Positions 10,531 through 19,739 of a stretch of 64,000 nt of DNA are shown here, in pieces. The number at the start of each line of letters is the position of its first letter. Positions within the stretch are counted from its first letter, which is position 1. The stretch lies in contig RPFO01000026.1 in assembly GCA_009746045.1 (NCBI GenBank), forward strand, positions 4,623,783 to 4,687,782. The letters run 5' to 3'. The stretch is from Mesostigma viride (taxonomy: Eukaryota; Streptophyta; Mesostigmatophyceae; Mesostigmatales; Mesostigmataceae). The position numbers and the translations under genes are program-made. The notes below the pieces were generated by a model, which saw nothing but the letters and a program-made list of their open reading frames with translations, was not told where the DNA came from and ran no database searches.

Positions 10531-10822
10531 TTTCTGAGCTATCTGCTCATTTTATAGTTATGTTGCGGCGGGCTCAAAGGGGGCCGATCTGCCGCCTGTA
10601 GCGTAGCTCTACCGTACGTCACCTACACCATGTTAGGTGCTTGTTGTTACTTAGGACTAGAGAGAGAAAGGGACCGGCGGTGCGCCGGTACTAGTGCCTA
10701 CTGGCAACCGTCACCCGCCCTTGATTGAGGGGGGCGCGGCGCCTTGAGACATGTGCTTTGTTTTCCATTTTCACACCGTACTTAGAGTGGTGTGGTGAAC
10801 GTAGGGAGGCCTTTTTGCAGCT
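10531..10822. repeat. Repeat A2 of the 2.3-kb element
   Basis: Second copy of A1. It starts immediately after B1 and ends TTTTTGCAGCT, after which a short C-rich spacer precedes B2. Confidence 0.93.
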
Positions 10823-10849
10823 CCCACCCACCCACCCTCGCTGCTGTTG

Positions 10850-11039
10850 GGGACAAGATTGGACCAAGGGGGCATGTGCTGGGCCCCAGCATGGTGAACT
10901 GGCCTAACTTGACAATGACTTGTACAATGATTTTGAGGGTGTGGCTAGGCTCAACTGTTAAAGCCTGCACACACTTATTGTAATAAACTTGTTTCTCTGG
11001 TAGGAAGGCACTCCAATGGACCTTAGCTTCAGCACCTAT
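10850..11039. repeat. Repeat B2 of the 2.3-kb element
   Basis: Copy of B1. Its last base is the right end of the insertion, and the gypsy RT sequence resumes at 11040. Confidence 0.93.
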
Positions 11040-11377
11040 AGGGTATTTAGACTTCACAGTAATATCATTCAACTTCCTATAATCAGTAACTAGGCGAAAC
11101 TTGCCATTTGGCTTAGGAACTAACAGGACACCAGCTGAGTAGGGGGAGTTACTAGGCTCTATCAATCCTGCTTCTAATAGCGACACTAAGATCTGTTTTA
11201 GTTCCTTTAATTCGGTAGGGCCCATTCTATACATCGGAGAGTGCGTAGGAACTGCACCGTCCTTGATAACTACACGGTGTAAAACAGAACGAGGAGGAGG
11301 ATAAGAAGGAGTCTTTTCTTCAAAAACCTTTGAGGAATCTATCACAGCCATGTATCTTACTATTTCATTTTCAGCAA
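11040..11377 (-). CDS. Gypsy pol, middle part: RT N-terminal region
   Basis: The piece of the gypsy pol between the two insertions. It encodes the start of the RT domain, with PTHSPMYRMGPTELKELKQ, LLEAGLIEPSNSPYSAGVLL, PKPNGKFRLVTDYRKLND and ending at KYP. It joins upstream to the protease segment ending at 16771 and downstream to LPRIDD at 8700. Frame arithmetic across the 5393-bp and 2339-bp insertions is consistent: 778 + 338 + 3042 = 4158 nt. Confidence 0.92.
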
Positions 11378-11756
11378 TCGGGGTTCTCTGAACATAGTTT
11401 CTTTATAGTGATACGGAAGGGGAGCCGCTGATGCTAGGTGAAATAGAGCTGGGTGATGTGATCGTAATAAGGTTGATTAGGCTTCTAGTGTACGAGTATT
11501 ACGGAAGATATGGCCTAATTGTTGCGGCCCATACCTTGACGGTGTGCTGAGTACCTTGACGACGGATTTTTGCGTCTAGGTTCTCCTAGCAGATCTGTGA
11601 TTGCGGACGGGTTTGCAACAGGCAATATCTGAAGTAAAACTTGACGGCTAAAACTGTTTAGAGGCCGTTGCCGGATCTGGCCGTTGGTAGAGAGCCGTTG
11701 GCCTTGAAACACGATAAAAGCTTGCTCACCTAGCTCATGGCGGTCTCTTTTGTTTT
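11378..11756. repeat. Repeat A1 of the YR retrotransposon
   Basis: 379 bases, from TCGGGGTTCTCTGAACATAG to GGTCTCTTTTGTTTT. Repeated at 16221-16599. Likely holds the promoter and 5' untranslated region of the element. Confidence 0.94.
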
Positions 11757-11827
11757 AACGAAGGCGGCGACAGGGGTCAGGGGCAGCGTAGCTGACGCCC
11801 AGAATTCCTTTCTGCAAAGCGGCTGGG

Positions 11828-12886
11828 ATGCCGAAGCCCGGGCGGAAGCCAGGTTCGACAGGTGCTGGGAAGCAATTACCGAAAGCTAATCCCGAGGTGC
11901 CGACAGCTACTAAACAGACGGGAAAGGGCCGACTAGGCTGGCCGACGCAGAAGAAAAGGCTCCATCAGGAGCTCTCCACTTGCTCGGGCCTGCCTGAAGT
12001 GTGCGCTGCCTTTGAGGCGGTCCTCGGGACCGACTGGGTAACTACTGTCAGCCGGTGGTCTGCGGCCCAGCTGGAGTCCGTCGTTGGACTGCTGGTCGAC
12101 CACGTGGACGGGCCTGAAATTCTGGCAGCAGCGGACCCAAACGAAGCGCTAGTGGCAGCCCTCCAAAGCGCCCGGGACTTGGCGGACTCGGACGAAGAGG
12201 AGATGCAGCCACCACGCCGGCCCACGAAAGGGGCGAAAAAGGGGACGAAAAAAGTCGGAAGCCCAGCCCCGAGCAAGGGAAAGGCCGCGGGGGATGTGAG
12301 GGAGCAGCTCTTGGAGCTGGCGGCTATTATTGGCAAGCAGGGGCAGGCGGGCAAAGAAGAGGAGGAGGAGGAGGAGTCCGAGGAAGAGGATTTCCTGACG
12401 AAATTGAAGGATGCGCTGGCCGGGGCAGATGGGGCTTCCAGGAAGCCGAAAAAGACCAAAGGGGTGACGCTGCCCACTCGAGCACAAGTGGTGAATTGGA
12501 GGGTGCAAGAGAGAGTGCTCCCCGAGGTGCTCGAGGATGCCAACGACAATGGAGGGGGGATAAAGAGTTGGATCATGGCTACTCGCCAAGGGGGGTGGAG
12601 GAACCAGGAAAGCAGGAAGGTGGTCATGAACATCGCCCTGGCCATGGACACACTCTTCAAGGAGTTGGGGCCGGCAGCCGGGGAGTTGGCTGGGGTAGAG
12701 TATCTCATGAGGGTGGTGGCAGCCATGCTCCTAGTGGAGAGCCAGGGGTCAGGAGGGTGGAAGGTGGCTGGCCACCTCCTTGCTCTCAAGGAAGATGCCT
12801 CCTTGGTGAGCAACCCGGCCATGAAGATGGCCCTGCAAAGCGCCACGATGATGGAGAAGCTGGGCAAGGCCCAGCAAACCAAGTAA
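11828..12886 (+). CDS. YR retrotransposon ORF1, Gag-like protein
   Basis: 352 codons from an ATG 71 bases after repeat A1. Basic N-terminus (MPKPGRKPG), a central stretch alternating basic clusters (PPRRPTKGAKKGTKK) with a run of Glu (residues ~178-190), and a C-terminal ~130-residue folded-looking region (VNWRVQERVLPEVLED, GGWRNQESRKVVMNIALAMD). No CCHC zinc knuckle is visible. Position before the RT ORF and the basic/acidic composition support a nucleic-acid-binding capsid-like role, as in DIRS/Ngaro ORF1. There is no recognisable homology motif. It ends 47 bases before the ATG of ORF2. Confidence 0.7.
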   Translation: MPKPGRKPGSTGAGKQLPKANPEVPTATKQTGKGRLGWPTQKKRLHQELSTCSGLPEVCAAFEAVLGTDWVTTVSRWSAAQLESVVGLLVDHVDGPEILAAADPNEALVAALQSARDLADSDEEEMQPPRRPTKGAKKGTKKVGSPAPSKGKAAGDVREQLLELAAIIGKQGQAGKEEEEEEESEEEDFLTKLKDALAGADGASRKPKKTKGVTLPTRAQVVNWRVQERVLPEVLEDANDNGGGIKSWIMATRQGGWRNQESRKVVMNIALAMDTLFKELGPAAGELAGVEYLMRVVAAMLLVESQGSGGWKVAGHLLALKEDASLVSNPAMKMALQSATMMEKLGKAQQTK

Positions 12887-12933
12887 ACACCGAAAGGGTA
12901 AACCGCTCCCCCTTCCCACTGCCTCTTCCTACA

Positions 12934-15400
12934 ATGCCTCTAAGCACTACGTGGGGGAGAGTGAGGTCAGCACGCAGACGCCAGCGTGCAACTCGCCGCC
13001 GCCGGACCTTCACTCTACAACACAAGGTGATTACGTGGTTGAATTGGCTATGGCACGGGGGGGCAGACCCTCCGCCTAAATCTGGAGGCGCGTGCTCCAG
13101 AGGAACGGCGGAGGCCCTGAAAAGGGTCAAGAAGCACTGCGAGTGGTACAGTCGCCGCGTAACCGGCGTTGCGACAGGCCCCGCAGAAGGAAGTGATCTA
13201 ATCTATGGGAAATGTAATAAGTATGAACAACTTGTGGCGGAGCGGGTGAGTCTGCCGAAGCGCGAGGTGGCAGGAAAGGCGAAGCTGCTGGATTTGCTGG
13301 CGCTACGACCTAGTTGGCGAGAGGTGTACGCGAGCGAAGCCAACTGCATCAAGCCGGAGGTGGCTGCCAGTGCGAGGTATTGGAATGTACCTGCCCCCAG
13401 CCGAGGGTGCACCATGGCGGAGTGGGGCAAGTTGATGGGGAGGGCAGCGGACGTGGGGATGGTGGAGTTCCGAGAGACGCGGCCAAAGTGGGTAGACGGA
13501 TGTTTTGGGGTGGCCAAAGGAGTGGGGGAGTTAAGGCTCATTGTGAATAAGAAGTTGGGGAACGCACTGTGGGTGGACCCCCCTAAGACGGTGTTACCCC
13601 ACCTGGGCATATACTCGGAGGTCTATATCAAGGGTCGGTGCTACACGGCCAAGAGCGATCTGGTCTCGTATTACTATACCATCCAAGTGCCGGAGTGGTG
13701 GTGGGATTATCAAGGGCTACCTGATGTGTGGTCCACCGATGTCGGGCTGCCGGGGCGGCGGAGGAGGGTGTGGCCAGTGCTGAAAGTGCTGGCCATGGGG
13801 CACTCCCACGCTGTAGCGCTAGGGGAAGCCATCCATGAGATGGTCCTCTATGCCACGGGCGCTTTGGATCCTAGACGGCAGGTGAACCGCCTCACAAGTG
13901 TAGGGGAGCTGACCGTGCTTCGGAATGCATGGGGTAACCCAACCGCCCTAGCCATCGAGTACAAGGAGGAGAGCACGAGGGAGATGCAAATCGACCTTGA
14001 GGACCCCCCTGCCCCTATGGTATCCATCACTATTGATGACCTGGTGGTCAGCAATGGGCGCACGTGCGAGGCGGTGAATCGCTTAATCGCGAGTGCTATT
14101 GAAGACGGGTACGCGCCTAACAACCTTGTGCCCTCCAAGGACAAGACGATCATGGCTAGCCCGGAGGGGGAGGACGAGCTAGAAGCTCTGGGTGTTGTTC
14201 ACCGGCGGGATGGGGTGTTGGAGCCGACAGCTAAGCAGCTCACCCTTGTGGTTGCGCACACTCGTGTACTCCTCGAGAGGGGACGCGCTACCGCTGAGGC
14301 GCTGGCGGCCGTCGTGGGCCGGTGGGTGTGGCTGCAGATGCTCAGCCGCACTTGCTTGTCCATATGGCAGCAGAGTTTTAAGTTCATCAACCTCAAGGGG
14401 TGGGGCCAGCGAACGCGACCTTTGTGGCAAGGTGTGCGCGATGAGCTCGAGTGTGCCATGGCGTTGGCCCCCATGCTCCGTGTGGACCGGGGGGCTGCCC
14501 TGGCTCCGGTGGTGGTGGCCTCGGATGCGTCTAGTTTTGGGCAGGGGGTTGTCTACGCTGAGATGGCCCCAGCTGAGGTGACGGAATTAGCTCGGGCCCG
14601 GGAGGTGCGGGGTTACCCAACCCTCCTCACCCCAGGTGAGGCCATGTATGCCGGGCCTAGACCCTTGACCAAGGCCGCGGAAAAAGCCATCATCCACGGG
14701 CGATGGCGCGTCGGGATCAAGAGTCGCTGGCGCGATTCGACCATGCACATCAACGAGAAGGAAGTGCGGGCCGCTGTGAAGGGGGTGGAGCGCTCGGCCC
14801 GGAACCTCGGAACATGGGGTAAGCGGGTGGTGAGGTTAGTGGACTCCACTGCCGCTTTGGGCTGCTTGGCTAAAGGGCGTTCCTCTTCTTACCGGTTAAA
14901 CAAGCAATGCCGCCGGTTGTGCGCTCTTACGTTGGTCACCGGCAGCCGCTCACAATGGGTCTGGACGCCAAGTGAGCTTCAGCCTGCGGATGGGCCTTCG
15001 CGGGGGCTTTCCATGGCTGCCTCGGTGGCCGGGTGGGTCCGCGATTTGACTCGCGAGGGTGTTCATCCCAATCCCGGGCCTCGGCTTGGCGCTAGCTACT
15101 TGACCCTTCTTGAGGGCAAGGTGAAGCCGGCTACTTTGATGGTTTACCATCGGGGTCTTAGGTCCTTTTTCGCATGGTGGGCGAGCCGGCGGGGTCGGGT
15201 TGGCAGCTTGTTGCGCGGCTTGACGATAGAGGAATACTATTGCGAGTATGTCGCTTGGGCGCACTCACGGTGTTACAGCCGCCAGTTGTGTGTCAATGCG
15301 CTTATGGGCCTGAATTTGTACTTCCCCCGGGAGGTGCGGGATTGGGCCTTGGCACGAAGTGTTTTGGCTGGCTGGCGCACGTTGGCACCCCCTCGTGCCC
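12934..15400 (+). CDS. YR retrotransposon ORF2: reverse transcriptase - RNase H
   Basis: Start chosen at ATG 12934 (MPLSTTWGRVR), the first Met after ORF1; the frame is open further upstream only as a shadow of ORF1. RT: motif A AKSDLVSYYYTIQVP (D), polymerase box SITIDDLVVS (IDD in place of YxDD), then KDKTIMASPE and the LGVVHRRDGVL region. RNase H: VVVASDASSFGQGVV, INEKEVRAAVKG and VRLVDSTAALGCLAKG, giving D-E-D, then WTPSELQPADGPSRG. Between RNase H and the recombinase lies EGVHPNPGP (15055-15081), a 2A-like NPGP motif. The tyrosine-recombinase core-binding region starts in this frame (KPATLMVYHRGLRSFFAWW). The frame then runs off at a tract of ten C (15398-15407), and the catalytic part continues in another frame. 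Confidence 0.88.
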
Positions 15401-16010
15401 CCCCCCCATTCCATGGGAGGCTGCGTTTGCGCTTGCTTGTACTATGGTGCTCCAGCGGCAGCCTCGTGCGGCTATGATGGTCATCGTTATTTTCCAACAA
15501 TACCTGCGGGTATCGGAGGCGCTCAACCTGTTGGTCGGCCATGTGCGCTTGCAGCCTGATGTTCGGTTGCGGGGTTCGCAGCGGGGCGCCTTGTTGTTGA
15601 TGTCAGCTAAGACGGCTAAGGGGGAGGTGCAGTCTGTGGTGATCGAGGATGTCATGACTGAGACCCTCTTGCGGGCTTGTATGCGTGGCAAGGCGGCCTG
15701 GGAGCGGGTGTTCCCTTACGATTATGCCCAGTTCAGCCGGGTTTGGCATCAGGCCACGCAAGCTTTGGGGGTCGACACGGTGTTTACCATTCACGGGCTG
15801 CGGCATGGGGGGGCTACCTATGATTTTTTGCGGCAGCGCAGCATGGCTGATATTCAGCATCGGGGTCGCTGGCGCAGCAGCAAAACTGTCGCCCACTATG
15901 TGGGATTGCACCGGAGCTTGGCCCTCACCCTTCCTGACGCCCTGGTTCGGGCTATCGCCGCCTGCCCCCCGCGCATTTGGCGGAGCGTCTTTTCTCTGCC
16001 TTCCTCTTAA
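15400..16010 (+). CDS. YR retrotransposon tyrosine recombinase, catalytic domain
   Basis: In-frame continuation of ORF2 after a -1 change at the C10 tract. Visible: FQQYLRVSEALNL (first catalytic Arg), HGLRHGGATYDF (HxxR), GRWRSSKTVAHYV (Trp and the Tyr nucleophile). This R-H-R-W-Y set is that of phage-integrase-type recombinases, which integrate a circular cDNA without target duplication, consistent with the clean junctions seen here. Either one C has been lost from the tract, or ribosomes slip by -1 on it. Without one of these the recombinase is separated from RT. Stop at 16008-16010. Confidence 0.88.
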
Positions 16011-16086
16011 GTTCCCTTCATTCTTGTCTTATGCGTCCACCGGTTTTTGTTTTGCCCCTGGCTTGGGTCGCCAGGGAGGGATGTAA

Positions 16087-16220
16087 GGGTAAGGCTAGCC
16101 TTTTTGGACATAAAGTGTTCCCATGGGTAAGGATGGCCAGTTGAGGGCCACTTCCCGATGTGCTCTACTTATTGTTTTAATAAAGAGTCTGGTTACCCTG
16201 GAGTTCCACGGTTAATAGAA
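16087..16220. repeat. Repeat B1 of the YR retrotransposon
   Basis: 134 bases from GGGTAAGGCTAGCC to GGTTAATAGAA. It abuts A2. It contains AATAAAGAG at about 16180, a plausible polyadenylation signal for the element. Confidence 0.92.
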
Positions 16221-16599
16221 TCGGGGTTCTCTGAACATAGTTTCTTTATAGTGATACGGAAGGGGAGCCGCTGATGCTAGGTGAAATAGAGCTGGGTGAT
16301 GTGATCGTAATAAGGTTGATTAGGCTTCTAGTGTACGAGTATTACGGAAGATATGGCCTAATTGTTGCGGCCCATACCTTGACGGTGTGCTGAGTACCTT
16401 GACGACGGATTTTTGCGTCTAGGTTCTCCTAGCAGATCTGTGATTGCGGACGGGTTTGCAACAGGCAATATCTGAAGTAAAACTTGACGGCTAAAACTGT
16501 TTAGAGGCCGTTGCCGGATCTGGCCGTTGGTAGAGAGCCGTTGGCCTTGAAACACGATAAAAGCTTGCTCACCTAGCTCATGGCGGTCTCTTTTGTTTT
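16221..16599. repeat. Repeat A2 of the YR retrotransposon
   Basis: Second copy of A1, 379 bases, immediately after B1. Its 3' neighbour is a short spacer (16600-16632) rich in C and T. Confidence 0.94.
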
Positions 16600-16632
16600 C
16601 CCACCCGCCCTCCCTGTGTGTTGCCTGTTTGG

Positions 16633-16770
16633 GGGTAAGGCTAGCCTTTTTGGACATAAAGTGTTCCCATGGGTAAGGATGGCCAGTTGATCGAGGGCCA
16701 CTTCCCGATGTGCTCTACTTATTGTTTTAATAAAGAGTCTGGTTACCCTGGAGTTCCACGGTTAATAGAA
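16633..16770. repeat. Repeat B2 of the YR retrotransposon
   Basis: Second copy of B1 with a 4-base ATCG insertion after GGCCAGTTG. Its last base is the right end of the element, and gypsy protease sequence resumes at 16771. Confidence 0.92.
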
Positions 16771-17548
16771 ATCCCACTCCTATTGTATCCACTGTGTTTA
16801 TATCTATATCCACACTATTGTTAGTGATAGGTATCTCCTGTACTTCTAACTGAAGGAACATACATAGTAAATATCCATATTCCTTTAGTTCAGAACGCAA
16901 CTCATCATTGGACATTAATACTTCAGGTATAGGTCTTACAGGAGGATCAACAGGTGTAGGAGGAGTAATATCTACCAAGGATAAATTTTCCAATCTATAA
17001 TGACGTTCCGGTACCCAGTAAGAGCTATCTGGAAACCAGATGACCATGGTATCATAATTAATAGTAATCTTATTATCCTGGTGCCAATCTAATCCTAGTA
17101 ATACATCAGCGGTAGTGATAGGGCCTATAGTGGCCGTCAGGTTGACAGTACGTCCTTGTATAACCATGGGAAGGGACACCGTACCCGGGGAATGACTGGT
17201 GCGACCATCAGCATAATGAACAGTAACGGGTTTGGTGTGAGGGGTAGGGACTAGTCCTAAACGCCTAACTAGGGCCTCGCTCACAAAGGAGCTAGCCGCA
17301 CCGCTATCTACCAACACAGAGACATTCAAGAGTTCATCAGCATGCAGGAAAGGGTCTACAACAGTGTGAGGGACGGTTAAACCACCATTCAAGAACATAA
17401 GAGGACGCACACGTAGTGGTAGGGAAGATTCAGCTCCTACAGAGGTTATAAAAACAGGCAGGCAAAAATTTTTATCTGGGGTACTATCTAAAGACCTGTC
17501 CAGGTTACCCCCGAAGAAGACCCTGGCGAAAAAGCCACTGCTGGAGGG
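16771..17548 (-). CDS. Gypsy pol, 5' part: aspartic protease
   Basis: Open minus-strand frame entered by frameshift (no suitable Met before 17410). Shows SVLVDSGAASSFVSEALVRR (the DSG active site of a retropepsin) and VLLGLDWHQDNKITINYD (the ALIGLD-like flap-side motif). Its frame equals that of gag and of the RT segments, but the zinc knuckle lies between gag and protease in another frame. It is interrupted at 16771 by the YR element insertion, after which the RT N-terminal segment continues. Confidence 0.88.
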
Positions 17549-17928
17549 TCACGAGGGAGCGAAGAGGGTGCGGGAGCCTGATTATCATAGGGGAACCCTG
17601 GGGGCCCTGCCTGCACAGCATTCAGCCTACTAGGGGTAGCTGAGGGAATGCGTCCTGAAGTAGGACGAATAGGAGCACGCTGAGGGGTACGAGGAGGGCG
17701 AGCGTCGGGATGAGGGGGAGCACCCGAAAGGAACTTGGGGCACTCACGTTTAAGATGACCTACTTCCTTACAATGATAGCATGTGATATGAGAGACATCA
17801 AGGGCTGAAAGGTCAGTAACACAGATATCTAATTCTTCTACATAGGAGTTCTCCTCCTCAGGGGTAAGGATAATATTATTAATTATTACGGGAACGGGTA
17901 GGAAGAGAAGGGGTGGTGAAGAAATCTG
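17488..17928 (-). CDS. Gypsy nucleocapsid zinc knuckle, in a separate frame
   Basis: Between gag and protease a third minus-strand frame is open from 17928 to a stop at 17488. It encodes CYHCKEVGHLKREC (17740-17781), a canonical CX2CX4HX4C retroviral-type zinc knuckle that binds RNA, followed by a Pro/Arg-rich tail. Relative to gag it is +1, and relative to protease the next step is -1, so net frame is restored. The overlap with gag is ~50 nt and with protease ~60 nt, which would allow two recoding events. Two compensating indels are equally possible. Confidence 0.75.
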   Translation of the reverse strand, partial: QISSPPLLFLPVPVIINNIILTPEEENSYVEELDICVTDLSALDVSHITCYHCKEVGHLKRECPKFLSGAPPHPDARPPRTPQRAPIRPTSGRIPSATPSRLNAVQAGPPGFPYDNQAPAPSSLPRDPPAVAFSPGSSSGVTWTGL

Positions 17929-19213
17929 CTACACGCAAGAGATGCTGGCGCACATGCTTGAGGGGCAGATCAGTAAAACGGTAGGCAGAGAACTGGCGCT
18001 TGACTTCACGTAATAAGGGTCTACTGAGGCCTTGGAGGAAGCGAGCACGTACTTCTGCACCCGACAAATCCCTAATTCGTACCATCTGAGCATCAAACTC
18101 TTTCATATACTCCTTAAATGATTTAGTACCCTGCTGCAAGGTACCAAAGGCTAATCTATCCTGCCAATCTGAATCAGGAGGGACTAAATGGTTCTCTAAA
18201 CGCTTAAACAATTCTGCTACAGAGTTAGGGTAGGCATGAGAGGCCAAAGACTCACACTGAATGAGGTTAGCAAGCTCAGGAGTAATACAGGTTGTAAGAT
18301 AGTGAGGAACTAATACAGCATCAGAAAGACGCCATCTATTATGATTCTGCCACGACTCCGTGTTCTGGGTAAGCAACATAATAAAGGTGAAAAACTGTTG
18401 AGGGGTAGACTTGACATCCAGCTTGGGAAGGTTAGCAAAGAGGGGAAGAGCAGGGGGCTTAGGGGGATTAGAAGAGTCAGTTTTTCCCATAGGGCCACTA
18501 TCTTCCACTGCTACATAAGCGGGATAGAAGGAAGGAAGAGGAAAAGTCTTGGGTAGGGGTCTAGAAGGGGCCACCGTTTCAGGCTGGTGCCCATAAGAGA
18601 AGGGGACAGTATATTGCTCACGAAGAGAGGAATAGGCAAAATGATCATAATTTCTATCATCTAGGGGCATGGTGCTGAAATCACTGTTAACTTCTAAATC
18701 AGCCACACGGGTAGGGACCTGGGCTGCCTCATAGGCCGTCTCAGGGTAGGACCAGGAAGCAGGTGGGTAAAAGGGGACTGCACTAGGGCGCCCAGAAGGA
18801 CCGACAGGGGCAGAGGCACGACCCGTGTTAAGAGCAGGCATGGAAGGCACAGGGTGGGAAGGAGGCCTAAAAACATTGTTAGTTAGTGAGGACCTGCTGG
18901 AGGGTTGAGCCAAGGTTGCAGGAGGGGCGGGGGCCTGGTTCAGGGTAAGGGAAGGGTCATCACTAAATCTGACTTGCATACGTTGACGTTGTTCATAGGT
19001 AGGAGGGGTAAGTGAGGGACGACGGCGACCACCAGCAATAGGAGAAGGAGGTGAGGTACGAAGATTACCTTGAGGAGTGAGATGGTGCACCGTTTCAAGT
19101 GAGTCCCGTCGGTTACCACGATTGTTGTTATGGTTGTTAGTATTATTATTAGTATTACTCATGGTAGGAGTATTGGTAGGTATAGGCGACATGTTACCAC
19201 CCACTGGATCCAT
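17879..19213 (-). CDS. Gypsy Gag (capsid)
   Basis: 444 codons from ATG (MDPVGGNMSP). The first ~230 residues are Asn/Pro/Ser-rich low complexity. The C-terminal ~190 carry a retrotransposon-Gag capsid-like region, with TPQQFFTFIMLLTQNTESW, WQDRLAFGTLQQGTKSFKEY and GAEVRARFLQGLSRPLLREV. The zinc knuckle is not in this frame. The gene follows the viroplasmin-like ORF by 124 bases. It is intact as far as can be seen and would form the virus-like-particle core. Confidence 0.85.
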   Translation of the reverse strand: MDPVGGNMSPIPTNTPTMSNTNNNTNNHNNNRGNRRDSLETVHHLTPQGNLRTSPPSPIAGGRRRPSLTPPTYEQRQRMQVRFSDDPSLTLNQAPAPPATLAQPSSRSSLTNNVFRPPSHPVPSMPALNTGRASAPVGPSGRPSAVPFYPPASWSYPETAYEAAQVPTRVADLEVNSDFSTMPLDDRNYDHFAYSSLREQYTVPFSYGHQPETVAPSRPLPKTFPLPSFYPAYVAVEDSGPMGKTDSSNPPKPPALPLFANLPKLDVKSTPQQFFTFIMLLTQNTESWQNHNRWRLSDAVLVPHYLTTCITPELANLIQCESLASHAYPNSVAELFKRLENHLVPPDSDWQDRLAFGTLQQGTKSFKEYMKEFDAQMVRIRDLSGAEVRARFLQGLSRPLLREVKRQFSAYRFTDLPLKHVRQHLLRVADFFTTPSLPTRSRNN

Positions 19214-19337
19214 TTTTATTTAAGTAAATGATCAGAAATCTAACTGAAAGCAACAAGAATAAAGGACAAGGCCTAATTTAAGGCAAGGAAAGAAAAGAAA
19301 AAGCTTTTAATGGCTTAAAAGAAGGAAACAATTTAAA

Positions 19338-19730
19338 TCAATCCTTTTTAACAACAGTAATGGATAGGGAACCGAATTCTAAGGTGAGAGGAGTATCTAA
19401 GCTAGATGAGGATGCAGCCCTCTTAGGGGGAGACGAAGGAGGGGTAGCAAAATCTAGAGCTTCTACAGGAGGGCGACCATGAGGAGTAGAACGTACGTGT
19501 AGGCCTAGATCTGATACGCTATGGTCTATAAGGAATTGTTGAGCTTCCTCGAAGGTAACAAATTTCTTATACCTAATTACATTATATGTACGATTTTGCA
19601 CTATCTTCCTAGCATCTGACCAAGAGAGGAAAATGGCTGACCATTGAGGGGTAATAACTACGTAATACTTAGCTAAGCTATTATCACTAGATGAATGGGA
19701 AGGCGCAGTAAAAACACGACGTTGACTCAT
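19338..19730 (-). CDS. Viroplasmin / RNase H1 N-terminal-like protein
   Basis: 130 codons from ATG (MSQRRVFTAP). Residues ~20-70 read AKYYVVITPQWSAIFLSWSD, then ARKIVQNRTYNVIRYKKF and VTFEEAQQFLIDH. This fits the small domain shared by caulimovirus viroplasmin and the N-terminus of eukaryotic RNase H1 (Tyr-Val-Val, Gly/Ile-Phe, Trp-x-x, K-x-F-x-T-x-E-E-A-x-x-F-L). That domain binds RNA/DNA hybrids or dsRNA. The C-terminal 60 residues are Ser/Pro-rich. As a free-standing ORF just upstream of gag and on the same strand, it is an unusual accessory protein for a gypsy element. Assignment rests on motif spacing. Confidence 0.65.
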   Translation of the reverse strand: MSQRRVFTAPSHSSSDNSLAKYYVVITPQWSAIFLSWSDARKIVQNRTYNVIRYKKFVTFEEAQQFLIDHSVSDLGLHVRSTPHGRPPVEALDFATPPSSPPKRAASSSSLDTPLTLEFGSLSITVVKKD

Positions 19731-19739
19731 GATAACTCA

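Larger units (their letters stand above)
8701..11039. mobile_element. 2.3-kb non-autonomous split-direct-repeat element
   Basis: Inserted exactly within the RT-coding region of the gypsy element. Structure is A1 (8701-8991), internal (8992-10340), B1 (10341-10530), A2 (10531-10822), spacer, B2 (10850-11039). This A1-B1-A2-B2 order is the diagnostic terminal structure of PAT/Ngaro/TOC-type tyrosine-recombinase retroelements. Deleting 8701-11039 rejoins host codons KYP and LPR in frame with no target-site duplication, as expected for YR-mediated integration of a circle. The internal region has no reverse transcriptase or recombinase frame, so the element must be mobilised in trans. Its repeats are unrelated to those of the 5.4-kb element nearby. 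Confidence 0.9.
11378..16770 (+). mobile_element. 5.4-kb tyrosine-recombinase retrotransposon (PAT/Ngaro-like)
   Basis: Inserted in antisense orientation in gypsy pol. Structure is A1 (11378-11756), ORF1 (gag-like), ORF2 (RT-RNase H and tyrosine recombinase), B1 (16087-16220), A2 (16221-16599), spacer, B2 (16633-16770). Removal rejoins the gypsy frame (codons for GVGF then AENE) with no target duplication. No methyltransferase-like domain follows the RNase H, unlike DIRS proper. With split direct repeats this fits the PAT/Ngaro/TOC group. A1 and A2 appear identical in length (379), and B2 has 4 extra bases (ATCG) relative to B1, suggesting a recent insertion. Confidence 0.92.
3151..19739 (-). 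mobile_element. Chromodomain Ty3/gypsy element, twice interrupted
   Basis: A minus-strand LTR-retrotransposon-type coding region. In transcription order it holds a viroplasmin-like ORF, gag, zinc knuckle, protease, RT, RNase H, integrase and chromodomain, then a 762-aa ORF. The pol frame is cut by two split-direct-repeat elements at 16771/11377 and 11040/8700. The three remaining pol segments total 4158 nt (1386 codons) with no stop and the same frame, so both insertions are precise. The chromodomain places it with chromoviruses. Limits are approximate: I could not identify a pair of LTRs, a primer-binding site or a target duplication. Confidence 0.85.
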
